A stretch of DNA of 64,000 nucleotides from Ruminococcaceae bacterium UBA3818 (GTDB taxonomy: Bacteria; Bacillota; Clostridia; Oscillospirales; Ruminococcaceae), in contig DFDW01000025.1 in assembly GCA_002369315.1 (NCBI GenBank), positions 1 through 64,000 on the forward strand, in the 5' to 3' direction. Below, one piece after another: positions 9,454-16,497 of the stretch. The notes below the pieces were generated by a model that was not told where the DNA came from, made no database searches, and worked only from the letters and a program-made list of their open reading frames with translations. Every line of letters starts with the position of its first letter. Within the stretch, counting starts at the first letter, position 1. The position numbers were made by a program, and so were the translations under genes.

Positions 9454-9729
9454 ATGGAATGTACTTTGGACCAGGTACCGTTGGGGGAGGAAGCGGTGGT
9501 GCTGCAGGTGGAGAATGAGTCTTTGCTGGGCAGCCGGCTGCGGGAAATGGGGATCACCGAAGGGGTCCGTATCTGCCGCAAACGTCAGGCTCCGCTCGGC
9601 GACCCCTCTATTTATATGGTTCGCGGATGCGCTTTGGCAATCCGAAACGCGGATGCGGCGCATATCCTTGTCCGCCCGGCGCATATATCTGTTGCGGGAG
9701 GATTTGAAAACCGGCGCTCGGACCGCTGA
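9454..9729 (+). CDS. feoA: FeoA-family SH3-domain protein
   Basis: A 91-residue small SH3-like protein that accompanies FeoB and is thought to modulate ferrous iron uptake at the cytoplasmic face. The pattern LDQVPLGEEAVV, then SRLREMGITEGVRI, then the run to GCALAIRN matches the FeoA core. The ATG at 9454 is eight bases after aggag; the ATG at 9448 would sit only two bases away. A tail of about 15 residues beyond the core is not conserved to my eye. It is 65 bases ahead of feoB. Confidence 0.85.
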   Translation: MECTLDQVPLGEEAVVLQVENESLLGSRLREMGITEGVRICRKRQAPLGDPSIYMVRGCALAIRNADAAHILVRPAHISVAGGFENRRSDR

Positions 9730-9794
9730 AAATTGACCTCCCAAGCTGCCGCCCGCGGTAAGAATCGAAAAGCGGCGGCGAAAGGAGGATAAAT

Positions 9795-11603
9795 ATGGTG
9801 AATCGGACGATCGGATTGTTGGGAAACCCCAACAGCGGAAAAAGCACCCTGTTCAACCGGCTGACCGGAGCCCATCAGGTGACGGGCAACTGGCCCGGCG
9901 TGACAGTGGAGCGAAAAGAGGGACGGGTACAAGGAAAGCCTTGGATGCTGACAGACTTGCCGGGAATTTATTCTCTGGCCGCCTATTCTCCGGAGGAAAA
10001 GGTAGCCGCTTCTTTTTTGGAGGATACGCCGCCGGATCTGGTGCTGAATATTGTTGACGCCACCGCTTTGGAGCGCAACCTCTACCTGACGCTGCAGCTG
10101 CTGGAGCACAATCTTCCGACCGTGGTGGCGGTGAATCTGTGTGACCAGCTTGACCGGCAGGGCGGAAAGGTGGACTGTGACGCGCTGTCCCGGCGCCTTG
10201 GCGTACCGGTGGTCCCCATATCGGCCCGCAGCGGGAAAAATATGGGTCAGCTTTTGTCGGCAATGGAGAAAGCGGCTCAAAAAGCAGGCATAAACCGGCC
10301 GGACCGGCTGCAAGAAGCGGGGGAGGAAGCCGAAAAAAATCGCTATGAAACCATCCGGATGCTGCTGGACGGCGTTTACGACAGCGGAGCTGCGGCCGGC
10401 AGAGTGACGGAGCGGCTGGATCGTATCCTGATCGACAAATATCTGGCCATCCCGATTTTTCTGCTGGTGATGCTTTTGATGTTCGCTGCTATTTTCGGCC
10501 CTCCCGGCATGGCGATGAAAGCGGCGGCAGAGCGAGGCGTGGAAATCATATCCCGCGGGATGGAGACGCTGCTGGACCGTGCCGGCGCATCCTGGTGGGC
10601 CAGGGAAATGGCGGTGGATGGCATCTGGGCAGGCGTTGGAAGCGTATTGACATTTTTGCCGCAGATAGCGCTTTTATTTTTGTTTTTGACTTTGCTGGAA
10701 GACAGCGGCTACATGGCCAGAGGCGCGTTTGTAATGGACCGGCTGCTTCAGAAAACAGGACTTTCGGGCAAGGCGTTTATTCCCCTGCTGATGGGGTTTG
10801 GCTGTACCACGCCTGCCGTGATGGCAACCCGGACACTGGAGCGGGAGAGGGAGCGCCGGCTGGCGATTCGGATGCTGCCGTTTTTCTCCTGCGGGGCGAA
10901 ATTGCCGGTCTATATCCTTTTCACATCCGCTTTTTTCCCGAAGAACCGGGGCCTTTTGGTTTTCGGCCTGTACATACTGGGCATGACGTTGGGCGTTTTA
11001 TGGATTCGCCTGACCGGCGGCACCGAAAAAACCCGGGACGCTCCTTTTTTGATGGAACTGCCGCCTTATCGCCTGCCGACACTGATGGGTACTATGCGCC
11101 GCCTTTGGGACAAGTGTAAAGGCTTTGTGGCAAAAGCCGGTACCGTCATCGTCTCGTTAAGCGCGCTGATCTGGCTGACGCAGCATCTGACTTTTTCGCT
11201 GGACTGGACCCGTCAGGCCAGCATCAGCATGTTCGGCACCGTCGGCGAATGGTTGGCGCCGCTGTTTCAGCCATTGGGCTTTGGAAACTGGCAGGCGGCG
11301 GTGTCTCTGCTGGCGGGACTTGTCGCAAAGGAGGCGGTGGTAAGCTCCCTGGCGGCGCTGTACGCTTATGGCAATACCGCCGGCCTGAGTACTGCTTTGC
11401 AGCAGGCATTTACCCCGGCGTCGGCTTTGTCCTTTCTGGTGTTTGTGCTGCTGTATATGCCCTGCGTAGCTGCGTTCGCCGCAATCCGCCGGGAGCTTGG
11501 CAGCTGGCGCGCGGGACTTTGGGCTATGGCGGGCCAGACTGCCGTGGCCTACGCCGCCGCTTTTCTCGTTTACCGGATCGCGCTGCTTTTTTGGCCTGTA
11601 TAA
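9795..11603 (+). CDS. feoB: Ferrous iron transporter FeoB
   Basis: The 602-residue membrane protein imports Fe2+ under anaerobic conditions. Its N-terminal G domain has G1 GNPNSGKS (residues 10-17), the switch NWPGVTVE, G3 DLPG, and a G4-like NLCD. The membrane part starts near residue 220 and holds the two Gate regions, including GFGCTTPAVMATRT and FFSCGAKLPVY. It is shorter than E. coli FeoB (773) but close to compact Firmicute forms. A ggaggat ribosome binding site precedes the ATG. A hairpin at 11615-11647 follows but lacks a plus-strand T run, so the 3' end of the unit is unclear. Confidence 0.95.
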   Translation: MVNRTIGLLGNPNSGKSTLFNRLTGAHQVTGNWPGVTVERKEGRVQGKPWMLTDLPGIYSLAAYSPEEKVAASFLEDTPPDLVLNIVDATALERNLYLTLQLLEHNLPTVVAVNLCDQLDRQGGKVDCDALSRRLGVPVVPISARSGKNMGQLLSAMEKAAQKAGINRPDRLQEAGEEAEKNRYETIRMLLDGVYDSGAAAGRVTERLDRILIDKYLAIPIFLLVMLLMFAAIFGPPGMAMKAAAERGVEIISRGMETLLDRAGASWWAREMAVDGIWAGVGSVLTFLPQIALLFLFLTLLEDSGYMARGAFVMDRLLQKTGLSGKAFIPLLMGFGCTTPAVMATRTLERERERRLAIRMLPFFSCGAKLPVYILFTSAFFPKNRGLLVFGLYILGMTLGVLWIRLTGGTEKTRDAPFLMELPPYRLPTLMGTMRRLWDKCKGFVAKAGTVIVSLSALIWLTQHLTFSLDWTRQASISMFGTVGEWLAPLFQPLGFGNWQAAVSLLAGLVAKEAVVSSLAALYAYGNTAGLSTALQQAFTPASALSFLVFVLLYMPCVAAFAAIRRELGSWRAGLWAMAGQTAVAYAAAFLVYRIALLFWPV

Positions 11604-11687
11604 ACCGTCGCAGTCTCCTTTTGCCGAAATCCACAAAAGAAAAGGAGAAAAATTTGGATTTTCTCAGATTGTGTAAAGAAAAAAACC

Positions 11688-11716
11688 TTGACTGTATAAA
11701 CATTTTTTTGTATAAT
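11688..11716 (+). promoter_or_regulatory. SigA promoter for the ylxM-ffh operon
   Basis: TTGACT and TATAAT are separated by exactly 17 bases, near consensus. The expected start is near 11723, giving a leader of about 63 bases. Confidence 0.85.
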
Positions 11717-11729
11717 AACCCTTGTGAGT

Positions 11730-11750
11730 TGTAAAGGATTGGCCTTTACA
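11730..11750 (+). promoter_or_regulatory. Hairpin in the ylxM-ffh 5' leader
   Basis: A perfect 8-bp stem (tgtaaagg / cctttaca, loop attgg) begins a few bases after the predicted transcription start. A stabilising 5' hairpin or an operator are both possible. Confidence 0.4.
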
Positions 11751-11785
11751 CAATACCGCCCAAACAAAGCAAGGGAGAGATTTGG

Positions 11786-12145
11786 ATGAAAAATCTGGAT
11801 ATTTCGGTTCTGCTTGACTTTTATGGCGATATGCTCACCGAAAAGCAGCGGGAGGTCATCGGCTTTTATTATAACGAGGACCTGTCTTTGTCGGAGATCG
11901 GCGAGTTTGAGGGGATCACCCGCCAGGGCGTGCGGGATTCCATCAAGCGCGGCGAAGCGGTGCTTTTGGAAATGGAGGAACGCCTGGGCTTGGCCAAGCG
12001 TTTTCGCAAAATGCAGGACGGCATTGAGCAGATTGTCCGGTGCGCTCAGGATATTAATTTTTACAACAGTGAGTTTGGCTATTCCAAACAGATTGCGCAA
12101 AAAGCGGATGAGATTATCCGGCTGGCAAAAGAATTGGATGAATAG
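11786..12145 (+). CDS. ylxM: YlxM family DNA-binding protein (UPF0122), SRP-associated
   Basis: This 119-residue protein has a sigma-70 region 4-like helix-turn-helix: LTEKQREVIGFYYNEDLSLSEIGEFEG followed by ITRQGVRDSIKR, about residues 16-52. The C-terminal half is helical. YlxM genes sit immediately upstream of ffh across Firmicutes, and in streptococci the protein is reported to modulate SRP GTPase activity. Here it ends nine bases before ffh and is driven by a near-consensus promoter. Its exact role in this organism is inferred from context only. Confidence 0.9.
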   Translation: MKNLDISVLLDFYGDMLTEKQREVIGFYYNEDLSLSEIGEFEGITRQGVRDSIKRGEAVLLEMEERLGLAKRFRKMQDGIEQIVRCAQDINFYNSEFGYSKQIAQKADEIIRLAKELDE

Positions 12146-12154
12146 AGGGTCGTC

Positions 12155-13537
12155 ATGGCGTTTGAAGGATTGTCGGACAAATTATCGGCGGCGTTTAAAA
12201 AGCTCCGTTCCAAAGGAAAGCTGACAGAGGCCGATGTAAAAGAGGCGATGCGGGAGGTCCGTCTCGCTTTGCTGGAAGCGGATGTCAACTATAAAGTGGC
12301 AAAGGATTTCATCGCTTCCGTCACCGAAAAGGCCATCGGTTCCCAGGTGCTGGAGAGTTTGACTCCGGCCCAGCATGTGATTAAAATCGTCAACGAGGAA
12401 CTGACCGCCCTGATGGGGTCGGAGCAGGCCCGTATCAATATTTCGTCGAAAATCCCCACTATCATCATGATGTGCGGCCTGCAGGGATCGGGTAAAACCA
12501 CCCATTCGGGTAAGCTGGCGCTTCATTTTAAAAAGCAGGGCAAGCGGCCTCTTTTGGTCGCCTGCGATATTTACCGCCCCGCGGCTATCGAACAGCTGAA
12601 GGTAGTTGGCGGCAAGGTAGATGTGCCGGTGTTTGAGATGGGACAGGCCGACCCGGTGGAGATCGCTCGCAAGGCGGTGGCCCATGCCAAAGATTACGGC
12701 CGGGATATTGTGATTTTGGATACCGCGGGCCGGCTCCACATCGACGAAGAGCTGATGGCGGAGCTGCAGCGGGTCAAAGCCGAGGTCAAACCGGATGAGA
12801 TTCTGCTGGTGCTGGACGCTATGACCGGCCAGGACGCGGTCAATGTGGCTAAATCCTTTGACGATACGCTGGGCATTGACGGTACGATTTTGACCAAACT
12901 GGACGGCGATACCCGTGGCGGCGCGGCGCTGTCCATCCGGGCAGTGACCGGAAAACCCATCAAATTTGTGGGTATGGGCGAAAAATTGGAGGACCTGGAG
13001 CCGTTTTTCCCGGACCGGATGGCCTCCAGAATTCTGGGTATGGGCGATGTGCTGACCCTGATCGACAAAGCTCAGGAGCAGTTTGATGAAAAACAGGCGG
13101 CGAAAACGGCACAGCGCTTAAAAGAAAACAAATTCGATCTCAACGATCTTTTGGACCAAATGCACCAGTTAAAGAAAATGGGCCCGCTGCAGCAGGTGAT
13201 GTCCATGCTGCCGGGGCAAAAGGTCCAGTTAAAAGAGGAAGACGCCGAAAAAGGCGAGGCGGAACTTCGGAAAATGGAAGCAATCATTACTTCCATGACC
13301 GCCAGGGAGAGGGAAAAGCCTTCGATTATTAACCCCTCCCGCAAGCGGCGCATCGCCGCCGGCAGCGGCACAAAGGTAGAGGATGTGAACCGGGTGCTGC
13401 GCCAGTATGAGCAGATGCAGAAAATGCTCAAGCAGTTTTCCAATCCGGGAAAAATGAGCAAAAAGCTGCGCCGCATGGGCGGGATGCCCGGTATGGGAGG
13501 AATGCCCGGCGCTGGCGGCGGGTTCCCTTTTATGTAA
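12155..13537 (+). CDS. ffh: Signal recognition particle protein Ffh
   Basis: The 460-residue GTPase binds 4.5S/scRNA and nascent signal sequences and hands ribosomes to FtsY. It has an N domain (about 1-90), a G domain with P-loop GLQGSGKTT (about 108-116), DTAGR and TKLDGDTRGG, and a methionine-rich M domain ending in the flexible GMPGMGGMPG tail. The SRP RNA-binding helix region (PSIINPSRKRRIAAGSG) is intact. It is co-transcribed with ylxM and followed by rpsP. A 12-bp palindrome (ctgaccggtcag, 13554-13565) lies in the gap to rpsP. Confidence 0.98.
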   Translation: MAFEGLSDKLSAAFKKLRSKGKLTEADVKEAMREVRLALLEADVNYKVAKDFIASVTEKAIGSQVLESLTPAQHVIKIVNEELTALMGSEQARINISSKIPTIIMMCGLQGSGKTTHSGKLALHFKKQGKRPLLVACDIYRPAAIEQLKVVGGKVDVPVFEMGQADPVEIARKAVAHAKDYGRDIVILDTAGRLHIDEELMAELQRVKAEVKPDEILLVLDAMTGQDAVNVAKSFDDTLGIDGTILTKLDGDTRGGAALSIRAVTGKPIKFVGMGEKLEDLEPFFPDRMASRILGMGDVLTLIDKAQEQFDEKQAAKTAQRLKENKFDLNDLLDQMHQLKKMGPLQQVMSMLPGQKVQLKEEDAEKGEAELRKMEAIITSMTAREREKPSIINPSRKRRIAAGSGTKVEDVNRVLRQYEQMQKMLKQFSNPGKMSKKLRRMGGMPGMGGMPGAGGGFPFM

Positions 13538-13597
13538 ATCTGGTATCAACCGGCTGACCGGTCAGTATACACAATCAAATTTATGGAGGTGACAGAA

Positions 13598-13840
13598 ATG
13601 GCTGTTAAAATAAGACTTCGCAGAATGGGCGCGAAAAAAGCTCCTTTCTATCGCATTGTCGTAGCTGATTCCAGATATCCCAGAGATGGCAGATTCATCG
13701 AGGAAGTTGGCTATTATGATCCGACCAAGGAGCCTTCCGTCATCAAAGTCGATGAGGAAAAAGCGAAAAAATGGATTTCTACCGGCGCGCAACCTACCGA
13801 TACCGTGAAATCCCTGCTGAAAATTGCCGGCGTGCTCTAA
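13598..13840 (+). CDS. rpsP: 30S ribosomal protein S16
   Basis: An 80-residue small-subunit assembly protein that binds 16S r[29 protein letters not shown] is the hallmark N-terminus. I chose the ATG at 13598, seven bases after ggaggtg; an earlier in-frame ATG at 13583 overlaps the ribosome binding site. Its place between ffh and the KH-domain gene matches Firmicute gene order. Confidence 0.98.
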   Translation: MAVKIRLRRMGAKKAPFYRIVVADSRYPRDGRFIEEVGYYDPTKEPSVIKVDEEKAKKWISTGAQPTDTVKSLLKIAGVL

Positions 13841-13860
13841 TCGGTGAAAGGTGATACGCT

Positions 13861-14094
13861 ATGGAAGAACTGTTAGTGACAATTGCAAAAGGCCTTGTAG
13901 AAGACAAGGACGCAGTTTCTGTAACCGCTGACGCTCCCGACGAAGAGGGCGTGGTCGTGTACCATCTGCATGTGGGTCCCGACGATATGGGCAGAGTCAT
14001 CGGCAAACAGGGCCGGATCGCCAAGTCCATCCGCTCTGTGATGAAAGCTGCCGCCACCCGCCAGGGTACCAAAATAGCGGTAGAAATCGATTAG
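13861..14094 (+). CDS. khpA: KH-domain RNA-binding protein KhpA (YlqC)
   Basis: This 77-residue protein is a single KH domain. The GxxG loop is in RVIGKQGRIAK (about residues 44-54). KhpA forms a heterodimer with KhpB/Jag and affects cell-wall and division gene expression in pneumococcus. It lies 20 bases after rpsP with a gaaaggtg ribosome binding site. KhpB is not in the window. Confidence 0.93.
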   Translation: MEELLVTIAKGLVEDKDAVSVTADAPDEEGVVVYHLHVGPDDMGRVIGKQGRIAKSIRSVMKAAATRQGTKIAVEID

Positions 14095-14109
14095 TATTTG
14101 CTTACAAAG

Positions 14110-14186
14110 GCCGAAAGGGACTGTAATAAAAGGGCAGGCGGGCATGATCCGGATATCCTTTTGTTGCAGTCTCATTTTGTTTCGGC
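14110..14186 (+). promoter_or_regulatory. Long imperfect hairpin upstream of rimM
   Basis: gccgaaa (14110-14116) pairs with tttcggc (14180-14186), and inside it a 15-bp stem pairs 14119-14133 with 14157-14171 through only two G-U wobbles, leaving a 23-base loop. No T run follows, so it is not a simple terminator. It ends about 20 bases before the rimM start. It may be a processing site, an attenuator or a translational control element. Confidence 0.5.
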
Positions 14187-14207
14187 ACGATTTAAGGAGA
14201 GTATCCC

Positions 14208-14723
14208 ATGAAAAAGAAATTTCTGGAGATTGGAAAAATCGTGACCACCCACGGCGTGGTGGGAGAAGTCAAAGTCTATCCCTGGTGCGATACGCCGGAT
14301 TTTTTGACCGGCTTTTCCACTCTCTATTTTCATAAAGGAAAGGACCCGGTTTTGGTGCAGCAGGCGCGGGTCCATAAAAATATGGTGCTGCTAAAGCTGC
14401 AGGGAACTGATACGCTGGAAGCGGCGCAGGCGCTGCGCAATCAGATTTTGTACGCCGATCGGGCGGATATGCCGCTGGAAGAGGGCGAATATTTTATCCA
14501 GGACCTGATCGGCCTTACTGTGGTGGATGCGGATACCGGCGAAGAATACGGAACGTTGAGCGATGTTTCCCAGACCGGGGCAAACGACGTATATCATATC
14601 TCCAAACCGGGAGAATCGGAGAAGCTGATTCCGGCCATCCGGGACGTGGTAGTCGAAACCGATGTGGACGGCGGCGTCATGCGGATCCGGCCGTTGAAAG
14701 GACTGTTTGACGATGCGGATTGA
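14208..14723 (+). CDS. rimM: Ribosome maturation factor RimM
   Basis: The 171-residue protein helps fold the 16S rRNA 3' domain near S19. [18 protein letters not shown] is the typical N-terminal beta-barrel start, and the C-terminal PRC-barrel includes [19 protein letters not shown] and [12 protein letters not shown]. It overlaps trmD by 11 bases, suggesting coupled translation. An aaggagag site precedes the ATG. Confidence 0.96.
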   Translation: MKKKFLEIGKIVTTHGVVGEVKVYPWCDTPDFLTGFSTLYFHKGKDPVLVQQARVHKNMVLLKLQGTDTLEAAQALRNQILYADRADMPLEEGEYFIQDLIGLTVVDADTGEEYGTLSDVSQTGANDVYHISKPGESEKLIPAIRDVVVETDVDGGVMRIRPLKGLFDDAD

Positions 14724-15447
14724 CATTGCAACCCTGTTTCCGGACATGTGTGAAGCGGTGCTGTGCGAGAGCATTATCGGACGCGCCCGGGAAGCGGGAT
14801 TATTGGAAATTCACTGCCACAATATCCGCGACTACACCCTTGATAAACATCGCCGGGTAGATGATACTCCCTATGGCGGCGGTATGGGGATGGTCATGCA
14901 GGCAGACCCTATTTTCCGCTGCTACGAGGCGGTTTGTGCCCAGCTGCCCCAAAAGCCCCATGTGATCTACCTGTCGCCCCAGGGGAAGGTCCTGACCCAG
15001 CAGATGGCGGTGGAATACTCCCGGCAGGAATACCTGTTTTTGCTCTGCGGCCACTATGAAGGGGTGGACGAGCGGGTACTGGAGGAAATTGTGGATGAGG
15101 AACTTTCCATCGGCGACTATGTGCTCACCGGCGGCGAGCTGCCCGCGCTGGTTTTTGTGGATACCGTAGGCCGGCTGTGCGAAGGGGTGCTGGCGGACGA
15201 AAGCTGTTTTACGGACGAAAGCCATTTTAACGGCCTGTTGGAATATCCGCAGTATTCCCGTCCGGCGGTCTGGCACGAAAAAGAGGTGCCGGGGGTCCTG
15301 CTCAGCGGGCACCACGCCAACATCAGCCGCTGGCGGCGGGAACAGTCTTTGCTGCGCACCTGCGAAAAACGCCCGGACCTGCTGGAAAAAGCGGCGCTGA
15401 ACGCTGTGGATCTTGCGTTTTTGCAATCGGTCCCAAAAGAAAAATAG
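14713..15447 (+). CDS. trmD: tRNA (guanine-37-N1)-methyltransferase
   Basis: The 244-residue SPOUT methyltransferase places m1G37 in tRNAs to prevent frameshifting. [12 protein letters not shown] is the family N-terminus, [17 protein letters not shown] and [13 protein letters not shown] are conserved blocks, and [13 protein letters not shown] is the knotted AdoMet site. I chose the ATG at 14713; a TTG six bases earlier is possible. Downstream one would expect rplS, but it lies 21 kb away in this genome. Confidence 0.97.
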   Translation: MRIDIATLFPDMCEAVLCESIIGRAREAGLLEIHCHNIRDYTLDKHRRVDDTPYGGGMGMVMQADPIFRCYEAVCAQLPQKPHVIYLSPQGKVLTQQMAVEYSRQEYLFLLCGHYEGVDERVLEEIVDEELSIGDYVLTGGELPALVFVDTVGRLCEGVLADESCFTDESHFNGLLEYPQYSRPAVWHEKEVPGVLLSGHHANISRWRREQSLLRTCEKRPDLLEKAALNAVDLAFLQSVPKEK

Positions 15448-15547
15448 ATAAAAATTTTGCTTTTCAGCCCTCTCTTTTTAAAGGGCTTGACAAAGCGTGT
15501 TACAATAAAAGTGGTTGGAATGCTGTATCCTGAATAAGGAGATGCTT

Positions 15548-15988
15548 ATGAAGAAGATCATTGGGATTTATTTGCTGCTGCAGGCGGCGATGAAAAGCGT
15601 ATGCCTGTTTTTAAGCCTGCGCAGTGACGAATCGCTTCTGCCTGTCATTGTGCTCGCTTTTTGCGTTGTACTGATTGTGGGAGCGGTATACGTGGCAGCG
15701 ATGACTTTTATGCAAAAGGCCAGACTGCGTCAGATTTCCCGGTTCTTTGTTTTGGAAATCGCTTTGACGGTATTTAACATCACATTTATGTTTTTCCAGC
15801 CGGTGGAAATGCTTCCGTCCGACAGCTGGGTAACCGGCAACCTGTTTGATATTCTGGTAGCCGGGGTAATTCTGGTTTATCTCACCCGACAAAAATACTA
15901 TATCCGCGCGAAATACATTACGGATTCGGTCGGGCCGGATGAAAACGAAATGGTTCCCGCCGGGCAAAAGACCCGGCCAACGGTATAA
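15548..15988 (+). CDS. Hypothetical integral membrane protein
   Basis: I do not recognise this 146-residue protein. Four hydrophobic stretches (about residues 3-20, 30-50, 65-85 and 97-115) suggest a four-helix membrane protein, followed by a polar tail of about 30 residues with a DSVGPDENE segment. The ATG at 15548 stands six bases after aaggag. A terminator hairpin follows. It stands between trmD and another orphan and shows no obvious operon partner. Confidence 0.7.
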   Translation: MKKIIGIYLLLQAAMKSVCLFLSLRSDESLLPVIVLAFCVVLIVGAVYVAAMTFMQKARLRQISRFFVLEIALTVFNITFMFFQPVEMLPSDSWVTGNLFDILVAGVILVYLTRQKYYIRAKYITDSVGPDENEMVPAGQKTRPTV

Positions 15989-16011
15989 ACCCAGATACGA
16001 TTCCAACAATG

Positions 16012-16048
16012 GGGAGGTTTCCTGTAATGGGAGGCCTCCTCACTTTTT
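16012..16048 (+). terminator. Terminator after the orphan membrane gene
   Basis: A 9-bp stem (gaggtttcc / ggaggcctc, with G-U pairs) is followed by ctcacttttt. Confidence 0.65.
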
Positions 16049-16097
16049 GTGCCCGTTTGGCATAAGATGCACTATCTTACAGTGGGCGGGTGAAAAC

Positions 16098-16442
16098 ATG
16101 GGTGTTTTGCTGTTTTTGGAAATTTGTTTGATTGCCGTGGGAGCCTGGTCTTTGGTCGTGATGCTGTACCGGCTGTTCCTGATGCCGGCAAAAGAGGTTT
16201 TCGCGCCGCTGGTGCTGCCGGTGGGGGATTCGGACGATTCTGTGGAGGCAAAGCTGCGCTGGGCGTATTGGCAGACCCGGTCCGGCGGGAAATACGGCTT
16301 TTTGTATATCCTGGACTGTGGGATGAACGACGAAACGGCTCAGATATGCCGCCGGTTTGCCCGGGAATACGGGAATATCGAGATAGGGGATCTCGATACG
16401 CTCAACCGTCTTTTAAACGGCAAAGAGGGTTTGCATCCGTAA
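16098..16442 (+). CDS. Hypothetical single-pass membrane protein
   Basis: A 114-residue protein I do not recognise. It starts with one hydrophobic helix (MGVLLFLEICLIAVGAWSLVVML), then a soluble cytoplasm- or surface-facing domain with an alpha/beta look (FAPLVLPVGDSDDSVEAKL ... FLYILDCGMNDETAQICRRF). No catalytic motif stands out. The ribosome binding site is weak (gggcgggtg), so the start is uncertain. It ends just inside the recD2 promoter region. Confidence 0.55.
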   Translation: MGVLLFLEICLIAVGAWSLVVMLYRLFLMPAKEVFAPLVLPVGDSDDSVEAKLRWAYWQTRSGGKYGFLYILDCGMNDETAQICRRFAREYGNIEIGDLDTLNRLLNGKEGLHP

Positions 16443-16458
16443 AAAAAAGTAGTATACT
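16431..16458 (+). promoter_or_regulatory. Candidate SigA promoter for recD2
   Basis: TTGCAT (16431) and TATACT (16453) are 16 bases apart, overlapping the end of the preceding gene; the predicted leader is about 33 bases. Confidence 0.5.
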
Positions 16459-16497
16459 GAATAAAAAAGCATAGGCATTTTGCCTGTTTGAGGGATT

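Noticed and set aside
11615..11647. Hairpin ctcctttt/aaaaggag after feoB
   Set aside because: No T run follows on the plus strand, so it is not a convincing terminator for feoB.
15487..15506. TTGACA followed by TACAAT upstream of the orphan membrane gene
   Set aside because: The spacer is only eight bases, too short to act together; no alternative partner has proper spacing.
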